From an uncultured Granulosicoccus sp. (GTDB lineage: Bacteria; Pseudomonadota; Gammaproteobacteria; Granulosicoccales; Granulosicoccaceae): a DNA stretch of 64,000 bases. Of this stretch, positions 26,917-35,052 are shown piece by piece (the first letter of the stretch is position 1; each line of letters opens with the position of its first letter). Both the position numbers and the translations under genes were made by a program. Below the pieces are notes generated by a model that was not told the DNA's origin, searched no databases, and worked only from the letters and a program-made list of their open reading frames with translations. The DNA is taken from NCBI GenBank assembly GCA_947492525.1, contig CANLNQ010000018.1:62001-126000 (forward strand), written 5' to 3'.

Positions 26917-26951
26917 TGACAACGTTACCAATGTCTATGGTAACGTTGTCA
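26917..26951. promoter_or_regulatory. probable LacI-family operator(s) between the regulator and tctC
   Basis: Two perfect 14-bp arms, TGACAACGTTACCA and TGGTAACGTTGTCA, face each other across 7 bases. Each arm is itself a partial palindrome around a central CG, the usual shape of a LacI-type half-operator pair, so the site could hold two dimers. A TTGACA hexamer (26916-26921) overlaps the left arm, so binding would block the promoter of tctC, which starts 25 bp downstream. Confidence 0.8.
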
Positions 26952-26975
26952 TCACCACTGAATAGAGAGGAAAAC

Positions 26976-27926
26976 ATGAAACCGATACTCAAGACCGTGC
27001 TGGTCGCATTAACTCTGTCCGTCGGCTCGGCAACGGCACAGGAATTCCCTCAGCGCCCCGTCAATCTGGTTGCGCCCTTCAATGCCGGCGGTGGCACCGA
27101 TCTGCTGCTGCGCGCGTTTGCACCGCATTTCGCCGAGGCGCTTGGCGGTGATGCCTACGTGTCGAACATGGCCGGCGGCTCGGGCACCGTAGGCGCCGCA
27201 GCACTCTCAGGACAGAAACCCGATGGTCACCAACTGGGCTATTGGTCAGTGACGGTCTCGACCATTCAACCGCAGATCAAGGACGTACCCTATGGACTTG
27301 AAAGCTGGACTCCCATCTGTTCGGTAGCGGCCTCTCCCACGGTACTGTTCACCCAGGCTGACAGCCCCTACCAGACCATCGAGGATGTGGTTGCCGCAGC
27401 CGGGGAAAAACCCGGAAAACTGCTCTACGGTTCATCCGGTCCGGGTGCAATCACCCACCTGACTGCCGTATCGGCATTCGCCGGCCTGGGAATCATCGAT
27501 CAGATGAGGCATTTGCCGTTCCAGGGATCCGGTCCTGCACTACAGGCGATGGCTGCGGGCACCATCCAGTTCTTCGGTGATACGGAGCTGTTGATGACGC
27601 GCGGCGATTTCCGCCCTCTGATCGTCTTCAACAAGGAGCGCCTGGCGAGCATGCCGGACGTGCCCACAGCCGCCGAAGTCGGTATTGCACCCCCTCTGAA
27701 CGAGTTGTATCTGTGGGGCGGTCTGTTCGCACCTGCCGGCCTCGAGCCTGAGGTGACCCAGGCCCTCAGTGACGCCTGCGAAACCGCCATCGCTTCAGAC
27801 GGTTTCCAGAAATTTGCCAGTGAAACCAGCACTGTTCTGGATTTTCGCAACGCGACCGACTTCGATGCGTTCTATCGTTCGCAGTATGAATCCAATGCCC
27901 GCCTGATAGACGCTGCAGGCCTCTAG
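26976..27926 (+). CDS. tctC: tripartite tricarboxylate transporter solute-binding protein, TctC/Bug family
   Basis: The ATG at 26976 follows an AGAGAGG site and begins a signal peptide (MKPILKTVLVALTLSVG, cut after TAQ). The 316-residue protein has the Bug-family start FPQRPVNLVAPFNAGGGTD, the ligand loop region AGGSGTVGAAAL, and YGSSGPGAITHL. Bug proteins bind carboxylates such as citrate, but also many other acids, so the ligand is open. It is the first gene of tctC-tctB-tctA, under the divergent LacI regulator. Confidence 0.93.
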   Translation: MKPILKTVLVALTLSVGSATAQEFPQRPVNLVAPFNAGGGTDLLLRAFAPHFAEALGGDAYVSNMAGGSGTVGAAALSGQKPDGHQLGYWSVTVSTIQPQIKDVPYGLESWTPICSVAASPTVLFTQADSPYQTIEDVVAAAGEKPGKLLYGSSGPGAITHLTAVSAFAGLGIIDQMRHLPFQGSGPALQAMAAGTIQFFGDTELLMTRGDFRPLIVFNKERLASMPDVPTAAEVGIAPPLNELYLWGGLFAPAGLEPEVTQALSDACETAIASDGFQKFASETSTVLDFRNATDFDAFYRSQYESNARLIDAAGL

Positions 27927-28003
27927 GCAGCCAGCAGGCAGTCAGCCACTCATGCACATCCGGCGACGATTGCCCGGATGTGCACGCTTTGCAGGAAACC
28001 TCC

Positions 28004-28459
28004 ATGTCAGCTCTACTCAGCGAACGGCGGTGCGTGTCCATCGTCATTCTTCTTCTGATTGTCGGCCTTGTGCTATCCACCTTCGGCCTGCAATTTGCCG
28101 ACCTGGGTGGCGCGTTCAGCCCGATGTTCTTTCCGCGTATCGTGCTGGGCATGCTTCTGGTTCTCGCCGCACTCAATCTGGTCCTCGATGCGACGACACC
28201 ATCCCCGGACAACCCGATCCAGCTCCGGCCGGTTCTGCTCATCGGTGTATCCCTGATGGCTTATGTACTGCTACTGGTGCCACTGGGCTACTTCATCAGC
28301 TCGGTGATGCTCGGGATAGTGGTGCTGCTGGCATTGGGTCTACGCCAACCGCTGCAGATCATGCTTATCCCGGTCGTGGCTGCAGGGGCAATAGTTGTCT
28401 TGTTCAACCACGTGATGAAAATGCCTTTGCCCACATCCCCCTTTACCTGGTGGATCTGA
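28004..28459 (+). CDS. tctB: tripartite tricarboxylate transporter small membrane subunit, TctB
   Basis: A 151-residue protein with four hydrophobic helices. The start at 28004 is supported by an AGGAAA site. Family features are GGAFSPMFFPRIV after the first helix and a C-terminal FNHVMKMPLPTSPF. It works with TctA as the membrane part of the importer. The tctA start lies 9 bp downstream. Confidence 0.9.
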   Translation: MSALLSERRCVSIVILLLIVGLVLSTFGLQFADLGGAFSPMFFPRIVLGMLLVLAALNLVLDATTPSPDNPIQLRPVLLIGVSLMAYVLLLVPLGYFISSVMLGIVVLLALGLRQPLQIMLIPVVAAGAIVVLFNHVMKMPLPTSPFTWWI

Positions 28460-28468
28460 TCCGACGCC

Positions 28469-29947
28469 ATGATTCAATCCATTCCCGAAGCACTGAACCT
28501 GATTCTCACCGTCGAAGGCCTGTTGGTCCTGTCCATCGGTACCATGCTTGGCATCATCCTGGGCGCCTTGCCCGGCATCGGTTCAACAGTTGCCGTTGCC
28601 ATGATCCTGCCCTTCACACTGACCATGTCGCAAGCACCCGCCATCCTGCTATTGCTGGCCATCTATGCCGGCTCTGTCTACGGCGGTTCCATCTCGGCGA
28701 TCCTGATCAACACACCCGGCACACCGCAATCCGCAGCCACCTGCCTGGATGGCTATCCGATGGCCCAGCGCGGGGAAGCCGGCCAGGCCCTCGGTTGGGC
28801 GACGGTAGCCTCGGTCATCGGAGGTATGACATCGGCCATCGTATTGATCCTGGCCGCACCACAGCTTGCCGCCTTTGCGTTGAATTTCGGACCGATCGAA
28901 ACATTCGCTCTGATTCTTCTCGGCCTGACCTGCATCGTATCCGTCTCGGAAGGATCCCTGCTGAAGGGTCTGATTGCGGGCTTTCTGGGCATCTTTCTGT
29001 CGACGGTCGGCGGTGATCCGATAACCGGCGAAGCCCGCTTTACCTTTGGCCAGTTTCAGCTGATTGCAGGGTTCAACCTGCTGGCAGTGGTCATCGGCGT
29101 ATTCGCACTGTCCGAGGTGCTGACGCGGGCTGCGTCTCTGAGCCAGGACGAACAGTCGCTGATCGAGTTCAATGGCATGGTGCTACCGCGACTGTCTCAA
29201 TGGAAGGGCCGTCTGCGCGGCTTGTTCAAATCGGTCGTGATCGGCAATGGCATCGGAATCCTGCCGGGAACAGGGGCGGCAACCGCGGCCTTCATCTCCT
29301 ATGCAGAAGCGCGCCGGTCTGCACCGACCCGCAGCAATTTCGGGAAAGGCGAACCGGATGGCCTGATTGCTTCCGAGTCTGCCAACAATGCGGTCACCGG
29401 CGGCGCTCTGGTTCCCACGATGGCCCTTGGCATTCCCGGCGATGCCATCACAGCTGTCATGCTCGCCACGCTCACACTACATGGCGTGACACCCGGCGTG
29501 CGCCTGATGACGGACAACCCGGTGCTGATGGCCGCGATCTTCTCCGGCTTCTTCGTCATCAATATCATGCTGTTGCCACTGGGCATGCTGGTGTCTCGTC
29601 TGGCTGCACCGATTCTGCGCATCAGGGAGGCCTATATGCTGGTGATGATCTGCCTGCTGTGCACGGTCGGGGTCTACTTCGTGCGAGGCAACCCATTTGA
29701 CCTGCTCGTAATGGCCATAGCAGGTATCATCGGATTCATCCTGCGTCGTCACGGCTATCCCATGGCTCCACTGGTCATCGGCATGGTCCTGGGGCCGACC
29801 CTTGAGATCAGCCTGCGGCAAGGGCTCATCATCACGGACGGCAGCTTTGCCGCTTTCTTCGTGGGCCATCCCATTGCCGTTGTGCTGGTACTCGCTGCCA
29901 TCGGCATGCTCTGTCTGCCACTGCTACGTGCCCTCAAGCACCGATAA
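28469..29947 (+). CDS. tctA: tripartite tricarboxylate transporter large membrane subunit, TctA
   Basis: The 492-residue permease has about eleven helices. Its conserved blocks are GALPGIGSTVAVAMILPFT, YAGSVYGGSISAILINTPG, GIGILPGTGAA, and ESANNAVTGGALVPTMALGI. It forms the ion-coupled channel of the TTT system with TctB and receives substrate from TctC. Normal length; no defects seen. Confidence 0.96.
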   Translation: MIQSIPEALNLILTVEGLLVLSIGTMLGIILGALPGIGSTVAVAMILPFTLTMSQAPAILLLLAIYAGSVYGGSISAILINTPGTPQSAATCLDGYPMAQRGEAGQALGWATVASVIGGMTSAIVLILAAPQLAAFALNFGPIETFALILLGLTCIVSVSEGSLLKGLIAGFLGIFLSTVGGDPITGEARFTFGQFQLIAGFNLLAVVIGVFALSEVLTRAASLSQDEQSLIEFNGMVLPRLSQWKGRLRGLFKSVVIGNGIGILPGTGAATAAFISYAEARRSAPTRSNFGKGEPDGLIASESANNAVTGGALVPTMALGIPGDAITAVMLATLTLHGVTPGVRLMTDNPVLMAAIFSGFFVINIMLLPLGMLVSRLAAPILRIREAYMLVMICLLCTVGVYFVRGNPFDLLVMAIAGIIGFILRRHGYPMAPLVIGMVLGPTLEISLRQGLIITDGSFAAFFVGHPIAVVLVLAAIGMLCLPLLRALKHR

Positions 29948-29958
29948 AGAGATCTGAA

Positions 29959-30789
29959 ATGATTGCAGGATTTTCCTTCACTGTCCTACTGGGCTTGACC
30001 ATCGGCTTGCTGATCACCGGTGCCATTGCCGGCGTTCTGGCAGGGCTGCTCGGCGTTGGCGGCGGTATCGTCATCGTGCCGGTACTGGTCGTGGTCGCCG
30101 AGATCTTCGACATCCCGGATGACATCGCCATGCTTTTGGTGGTAGGCACCTCCCTGGCGACGATCATACCCACCTCGATCTCATCAGCCCGAGCTCACAA
30201 CAAACGAGGAGCAATCGATCGCGACATACTGCGCGGCTGGACGCTGGCCATTTTCCTCGGCGCTCTGGCAGGGGGGATCGCCTCGAAGTTCATCGGTGCC
30301 AATGGCCTGACCCTGGTGTTCGGCTTTGTCGCGCTGGCAGTGTCCATCAACCTTGCTCTGCCGAAGACCATCACGCTTGCATCAGCCCCCCCCACATCTC
30401 GCCTGTCACAAAGTGCCATCGCCTTGCCGATCGGCTTTACATCTGCCCTGATGGGAATCGGTGGCGGTACCCTGTCGGTGCCCGTGATGTCCATGTTGTC
30501 AGTGCCCGTTCACCGAGCAGTGGCCACGGCCTCCGTCTTTGGCCTGGCTATCGCCGTGCCGGCCGTCTGCGGATTCATCTGGGCAGGATGGGGAGTCAGC
30601 GGTCGTCCTCCCGGATCCCTGGGCTTTGTGAACCTGCCAGCTGCCGTTGTGCTGTTTTCCATGAGCGTGCTGACCGCGCCCTATGGAGCAAAGCTTGCCC
30701 ATTTGCTGGAGCCACGCAAGCTCAAACTGGCTTTTGCCGTATTTCTGGCCATCAGTGCGGTACGCATGCTGTGGAAGGCAATGGCATGA
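29959..30789 (+). CDS. TauE/SafE family sulfite/anion exporter-like protein
   Basis: A 276-residue membrane protein with about eight helices. Both TauE/SafE half-repeats are visible: GVLAGLLGVGGGIVIVPVL in the first and GFTSALMGIGGGTLSVPVM in the second. The family exports sulfite, sulfoacetate and other small anions. Its place directly after tctA and in overlap with the hydrolase gene suggests a job in the same catabolic route, perhaps removing an inorganic or organic anion product. Confidence 0.9.
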   Translation: MIAGFSFTVLLGLTIGLLITGAIAGVLAGLLGVGGGIVIVPVLVVVAEIFDIPDDIAMLLVVGTSLATIIPTSISSARAHNKRGAIDRDILRGWTLAIFLGALAGGIASKFIGANGLTLVFGFVALAVSINLALPKTITLASAPPTSRLSQSAIALPIGFTSALMGIGGGTLSVPVMSMLSVPVHRAVATASVFGLAIAVPAVCGFIWAGWGVSGRPPGSLGFVNLPAAVVLFSMSVLTAPYGAKLAHLLEPRKLKLAFAVFLAISAVRMLWKAMA

Positions 30790-31598
30790 GTGCACCGTAC
30801 CGCCTGAAAACGGCGGGACTGACCATCAACCTGCGGCAGGAAGGCAATGGCCCGCCCTTGCTGTTTCTGGGCGGATCGAACTTCGATCTGTCGATCAATA
30901 CAGCTGTATTCGACAGTCGTTTGCCGGAACACTTCACCGTTGCGGCCGCAGATCCGCGCGGACTGGGAGCCACCGAGGCCCCGGACGGCGATTGGTCGAT
31001 GGCAGACTACGCGCGGGATGCACTGGACCTGCTGGACGCATTGGCCTGGGAGCGGGTGGACGTACTCGGCGAAAGCTTCGGTGCCATGGTTGCCATGCAC
31101 CTGGCTGCCATGGCGCCACAGCGTGTGCAGCGCCTTGCATTGGCGGCAGGGTCCGCAGGTGGTGCCGGTGGTTCCTCCTACCCTGTGCAGAAGATACTGG
31201 CAATCGACGACGCCCACTTGCGTGCCAGCACCGCTCTGGAGATTCTGGATACGCGATTCAAGTCGCTACGAACATCCTCCCCGGCGGAGGCCGAGAGCCT
31301 GGTACGCGCCCGCATGGCGGCGGACGAGAGGTTCCTGAACAGCCAGGACAACATCCATGGCTATCCGCGCCTGCTGGCCGCTCGCGCGGGCCATGATGCC
31401 TGGGACCTGCTGCCGACAATTTCAGTGCCGACACTTGTCTTTTGTGGCCTGCATGATGCTCAGGCGCCTCCCCAGCGCGCCGAGAACATCGTGAAGGCCA
31501 TGCCCGATGCCACGCTTCACCGGATAGACGGTGGACACTCACACTGCTTTGCAAGCAGCGAAGCGGTGGACATCATTCTCAGTCAGTGGCTCGGCTGA
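30786..31598 (+). CDS. alpha/beta hydrolase
   Basis: The start at 30786 overlaps the TauE stop as ATGA and gives 270 residues. The nucleophile elbow is GESFG (Ser97), the oxyanion region is LGGSNFDL, and a C-terminal GLHDAQAPP and DGGHSHCF supply the acid and histidine. It is cytoplasmic and resembles 3-oxoadipate enol-lactonase/esterase-type hydrolases. The operon position suggests that it opens or cleaves the imported compound. The exact reaction cannot be read. Confidence 0.88.
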   Translation: MSAPYRLKTAGLTINLRQEGNGPPLLFLGGSNFDLSINTAVFDSRLPEHFTVAAADPRGLGATEAPDGDWSMADYARDALDLLDALAWERVDVLGESFGAMVAMHLAAMAPQRVQRLALAAGSAGGAGGSSYPVQKILAIDDAHLRASTALEILDTRFKSLRTSSPAEAESLVRARMAADERFLNSQDNIHGYPRLLAARAGHDAWDLLPTISVPTLVFCGLHDAQAPPQRAENIVKAMPDATLHRIDGGHSHCFASSEAVDIILSQWLG

Positions 31599-31785
31599 CC
31601 CCGCTCATGCACCACCGATGAGCAGAGACGATCATCCTGCTACGCCTGCGTGCTTGCCAGTATGACTCGTTATCACAGGAGTACAACTTTTCCCGCGTCG
31701 TGATTGACCGAAGACTGATGTAGGATAGGACGTTGATCCAGCCATCAACACCATGATCGATGTACCCACAGCAGACCAGTACACC

Positions 31786-32793
31786 ATGACATCGCGAGTA
31801 CTTCTCCTGCACAGCGGCGGCACCATCGGCATGTGCCCGTCCCCGGAAGGCTATCGCCCCCTGGAGGGTTTCGGCAAACTGCTGCAACAGACTCTGGACA
31901 AGGGCACAGCGGCGGTGCCGGACTTCGACGTCGTCGAGCTGGACAATCTGATCGACAGTTCCAATCTGCAACCCGCTCACTGGAGCCGCATTGCCGATGA
32001 GTTGCTGGAGCGCTGGGACAGCTTTGACGGTTTTGTCGTGCTCCACGGTACCGACACCATGGCCTACACCGCCTCGGCCTTGTCGTTCATGCTGCATGGT
32101 ACCGACAAACCGGTGATTCTCACCGGCTCACAGATTCCTCTGGTCGAGCAGCGCAGTGACACCATCGAGAACCTGCAGGCTGCCATGCTGCTGGCTGCAG
32201 ACACATCGATCCGCGAAGTCTGCGTCTGTTTCGGCCGTCGCCTGCTGCGCGGCAATCGCTGCAGCAAGCTGCGAACACGTTCCTTCGACGCCTTCGACTC
32301 ACCCAATTACCCCTGGTTGGCCGATATCGGTATCGATATCCATGTACACAGAGAGAGATTGTTGACGCCACCCGCGCCGAGCTTCGCAGTGCCCGAATTC
32401 GATCCTGCGGCGGTGGTTGTATTGCAGTTCTACCCGGGCATACAGGCTCGCATGGTGGAGGCGATACTGGCCGACAGTGCGGTACGGGGGGTCGTTCTGC
32501 GCAGCTACGGCGTCGGCAATGCACCGGATGCGAATGAGGCTCTGATGAAGGTGCTCGCTCACGCCGTCGAACGCGGTGTTGTCATGGTCAGCACGTCCCA
32601 GTGCATCACCGGTGGAGTAACTCAAGGTGCCTACGCATCCGGCGCCATGCTTGATCGCATCGGGGTTGTTCCTGCCAGCGACATGACCCTGGAAGCAGCG
32701 TTCACGAAGTTGCATGTACTACTCGCCAGCGGCAAGGACGGGGTACAGATACGCCAGCAATTTGCAAAGGCCTCAGCCGGCGAATGCCAATAA
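31786..32793 (+). CDS. ansA: L-asparaginase, type I (cytoplasmic)
   Basis: The 335-residue product starts at the second ATG; one 33 bp upstream is possible. Both catalytic threonines of the family are present: Thr13 in HSGGTIGM and Thr89 in VLHGTDTMAYTAS, followed by Asp90. Lys161 in the RCSKLRT segment matches the lysine of the second triad. There is no signal peptide, as expected for the low-affinity cytoplasmic AnsA type. It converts asparagine to aspartate and ammonia. It precedes an AGCS amino-acid symporter on the same strand, 94 bp away. Confidence 0.92.
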   Translation: MTSRVLLLHSGGTIGMCPSPEGYRPLEGFGKLLQQTLDKGTAAVPDFDVVELDNLIDSSNLQPAHWSRIADELLERWDSFDGFVVLHGTDTMAYTASALSFMLHGTDKPVILTGSQIPLVEQRSDTIENLQAAMLLAADTSIREVCVCFGRRLLRGNRCSKLRTRSFDAFDSPNYPWLADIGIDIHVHRERLLTPPAPSFAVPEFDPAAVVVLQFYPGIQARMVEAILADSAVRGVVLRSYGVGNAPDANEALMKVLAHAVERGVVMVSTSQCITGGVTQGAYASGAMLDRIGVVPASDMTLEAAFTKLHVLLASGKDGVQIRQQFAKASAGECQ

Positions 32794-32797
32794 GGCG

Positions 32798-32826
32798 TTG
32801 ACCATGAGCCCTATCACGCGTATACC
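32798..32826 (+). promoter_or_regulatory. candidate sigma-70 promoter for the symporter gene
   Basis: TTGACC and TATACC are spaced by 17 bases, 62 bp upstream of the AGCS start. The pair is a good but unproven match to the vegetative consensus. It starts just after the asparaginase stop, so the symporter can be expressed on its own. Confidence 0.4.
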
Positions 32827-32887
32827 GAAAGTCGTGGCAGAAACGATGTCCTTCAACCTTTAATACAATAGATGGAGAAAGTAATAC

Positions 32888-34327
32888 ATGGAGCTACTCG
32901 AATCCTTTTTCGGCGTCATCAATGATCTGACCTGGGGCTGGGCACTGGTCCCCTTCCTGGTCGTCATGGGCTTGTTCTTCACGATATCCACAGGTTTTGT
33001 TCAACTTCGTTATTTCAAGCGAATGTTTCGCGTCTTTTCCAGCAAGAACCAGTCTGCGGATCCCAATGCCATTTCAGCTCGTGAAGCCTTGCTGGTGTCG
33101 GTCGGAGGGCGTGTCGGCGGTGGGAACATCGCAGGCGTGGCAGTGGCTATCTCTCTCGGTGGACCGGGCGCTGTCTTCTGGATGTGGGCTGTTGCCGCCG
33201 TGGGCATGGCGACCAGCCTGATCGAATGCTCCCTGTCACAACTCTACAAGCAGAGCGAACCGGACGGTACCTTTCGCGGTGGTCCGGCACGCACCATCAT
33301 TCGCGGACTGGGTGAGAATTTCCGCTGGCTGGCAACCATCTATGCCGTCTGCCTGATTGCCTCGTTCGCCATCGGCTTCAATGCCTTCCAGGGAAACACC
33401 GTGGCCGGTGCCGCGCTGGACAGTCTCGGTATCGAGCGACTCTGGACCGGTGTTGCGCTGGCACTGGGCACCTGTCTTATCGTCTACGGCGGCATCCACC
33501 GTATTGCCAAGGTTGCGGATATCGTCGTACCGGTCATGGCCTTTGGCTACATCGTGCTTGCCGTGCTGGTCATCCTGATCAATATCGCCGAAGTCCCTCG
33601 CGTGCTGTACTCCATCTTTGCCAATGCATTCGGGATTGAACAGGCTGTCGGGGGCGGCATGGGAGCCGCGCTGGCACAGGGACTGCGTCGGGGTCTCTTC
33701 TCGAACGAAGCGGGCCTGGGCTCTGCACCGAATGTCGCGGCAACTGCCGATGTCAGACACCCGGTCAGCCAGGGGATCACTCAGTCGCTTTCGGTCTTCA
33801 TCGACACCTATATCATCTGTACCTGCACCGCATTCATCATCCTGCTGGGCGACGTATACGTTGCCGGTGCAACGGGTGTGGACGGAATCGCTCTGACTCA
33901 GCAGTCACTGGTGTCTCATCTGGGTGAATGGGCGCAATATGCCTTGACCACCGCCATCCTGCTGTTCGCATTCAGCTCGATCATCTACAACTACTACCTG
34001 GGCGAGAACGCGTTGACGTTCATGACTGACAACAAGCTATCGGTTCATGGATTGCGTCTGATCGTGGTCGGTATTGTATTTCTCGGTGCTGTTGCACCTG
34101 GCGCCACGGCCGTGTTCTTCTTCTCGGATCCGATGATGGGAATACTGGCGGTCGTCAATCTGCTTGCCTTGATGATGTTGTTCCCCACGGCCATGCGTCT
34201 GATCAACGACTTCGCCGCGCAACTCAAGGCTGGCGTAGCCCGACCTGTACTGAATCCGGACGACTACAGCGATCTACACATAGAGCATGATGTGTGGACC
34301 GGCAAGACAGATCCGTCCAACCCCTGA
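32888..34327 (+). CDS. sodium:alanine/glycine symporter, AGCS family
   Basis: A 479-residue membrane protein with about eleven helices. AGCS hallmarks are VSVGGRVGGGNIAGVA near residue 75, EPDGTFRGGPARTI, and GLRRGLFSNEAGLGSAPN in the middle. A GGAGAAAG site precedes the ATG. It imports alanine, glycine or related amino acids with sodium. The adjacent asparaginase suggests a joint role in amino-acid use. A GC-rich hairpin follows the stop codon. Confidence 0.95.
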   Translation: MELLESFFGVINDLTWGWALVPFLVVMGLFFTISTGFVQLRYFKRMFRVFSSKNQSADPNAISAREALLVSVGGRVGGGNIAGVAVAISLGGPGAVFWMWAVAAVGMATSLIECSLSQLYKQSEPDGTFRGGPARTIIRGLGENFRWLATIYAVCLIASFAIGFNAFQGNTVAGAALDSLGIERLWTGVALALGTCLIVYGGIHRIAKVADIVVPVMAFGYIVLAVLVILINIAEVPRVLYSIFANAFGIEQAVGGGMGAALAQGLRRGLFSNEAGLGSAPNVAATADVRHPVSQGITQSLSVFIDTYIICTCTAFIILLGDVYVAGATGVDGIALTQQSLVSHLGEWAQYALTTAILLFAFSSIIYNYYLGENALTFMTDNKLSVHGLRLIVVGIVFLGAVAPGATAVFFFSDPMMGILAVVNLLALMMLFPTAMRLINDFAAQLKAGVARPVLNPDDYSDLHIEHDVWTGKTDPSNP

Positions 34328-34668
34328 CTGTCAGCGGGTGGCGGCCTCTACAAGCGTCGCCGCCCGCCGATCGCTCTTGCTGTATCGAGTATCCGGAACT
34401 GTATCGAGTGTCCAGACCGGAACCAGGCTGCTTTCCGCTCGGCAGTGATTCGCTCGACAACACCCGCAGGCATGTGACTGGTCGTAATCCCTGAGGGTGA
34501 CGAGTCCGAGACGAGTCAGTCCCACCCCATCTCACCAGACCCGAACTGCAGCGGACTCGTGCTGCTTCAGGTCGACTCGTCCTCACCAGATTCGAACGGC
34601 GGCGGACTCACACCGCTTCAGGCCGACTCGATCTCACCAGACCCGAACTGCAGCGGACGTGTGCCGCC
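34328..34668. other. repeat-rich noncoding stretch between the symporter and the HVA1-domain gene
   Basis: It contains the hairpin above and two copies of CTGTATCGAGT 19 bp apart (34380 and 34399). The rest is a 51-bp tandem repeat (34531-34683). Open frames pass through the repeat on the plus strand only because 51 is divisible by three. Confidence 0.6.
34334..34367 (+). terminator. GC-rich hairpin after the symporter gene
   Basis: GCGGGTGGCG (34334-34343) pairs with CGCCGCCCGC (34358-34367) with one G-T pair. It lies 7 bp after the symporter stop. The T-run is poor (TCGCTCTTGCT), so efficiency is doubtful. Confidence 0.4.
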
Positions 34669-34683
34669 TCAGGCCGACTCGAC
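34531..34683 (-). repeat. three exact-period 51-bp tandem repeats at the 3' end of the HVA1-domain gene
   Basis: Units start at 34531, 34582 and 34633, each with CTCACCAGA and 51 bases long; a fourth begins at 34684 inside the coding region. Read on the minus strand, each unit repeats the last codons and the TGA stop of the small gene, then a short hairpin (for example GCGG-tgtgagt-CCGC). Units 1 and 3 are closest to each other. The array looks like successive duplication of the gene's tail. Confidence 0.9.
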
Positions 34684-34884
34684 CTCACTGGCCAGTTTCA
34701 GAACGTTCGAGCCGTCATCCGAGTCGATATACAGGGCAGGATCATCCTTGCTGCCATGTCGGACGACCTCGTTGCCCGAGATCTGACGAGTGGTCTTCTC
34801 CGTAAAGACAGACTGAACAGTACCCGTACCGTGGCCCTGCCCCCATGCCCATTTCACCTTGTCTCCAGATTCAAACGATGCCAT
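34669..34884 (-). CDS. HVA1/DUF2945 (TUDOR-like) small protein
   Basis: The 71-residue product fits the DUF2945/hypervirulence-associated TUDOR family: FESGDKVKWAWGQGHGTGTV, then a short basic strand and YIDSDDGSNVLKLASEV. These are single SH3/Tudor-like barrels of unknown role, common in proteobacteria and actinobacteria. The ATG at 34884 is chosen because GGAGG lies seven bases upstream; a nearer ATG at 34890 is too close to it. Its last codons and stop lie in the first unit of a 51-bp tandem repeat, so the C-terminus may be evolving quickly. Confidence 0.82.
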   Translation of the reverse strand: MASFESGDKVKWAWGQGHGTGTVQSVFTEKTTRQISGNEVVRHGSKDDPALYIDSDDGSNVLKLASEVESA

Positions 34885-34934
34885 CTTCATGCCTCCAGTA
34901 TCATAGTTGTCTTGTGTCCTGCAGGTCGTAGTCA

Positions 34935-34987
34935 AGTGTACTGTTTAATGCAAAGCGTTCATTCAGCTTTGCATGAAACAGCACACT
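34935..34987. repeat. 53-bp imperfect palindrome, intact copy of a dispersed element
   Basis: Left arm 34935-34956 and right arm 34966-34987 are complementary at 20 of 22 positions, around a 9-base loop GTTCATTCA. The inner eight pairs (TGCAAAGC/GCTTTGCA) are perfect. It sits between the divergent HVA1 and MFS genes. A left-half copy occurs at 25681-25713. The shape resembles REP-type or small non-autonomous elements; it could also be a regulator site. Confidence 0.75.
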
Positions 34988-35052
34988 AGCACGCGGATCT
35001 GCGAAGACATGCCAGAAGCCCTTGATTACACAGTCAAAACTGAGGAGGCCGA

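Noticed and set aside
34531-34683. Possible CRISPR-like array
   Set aside because: Repeats are directly contiguous with no spacers and no cas genes are present.
34497-34805. Plus-strand frames with 17-residue repeats through the 51-bp array
   Set aside because: The period is divisible by three, which keeps frames open. The minus-strand HVA1/DUF2945 gene explains the locus, and the plus-strand products look random.
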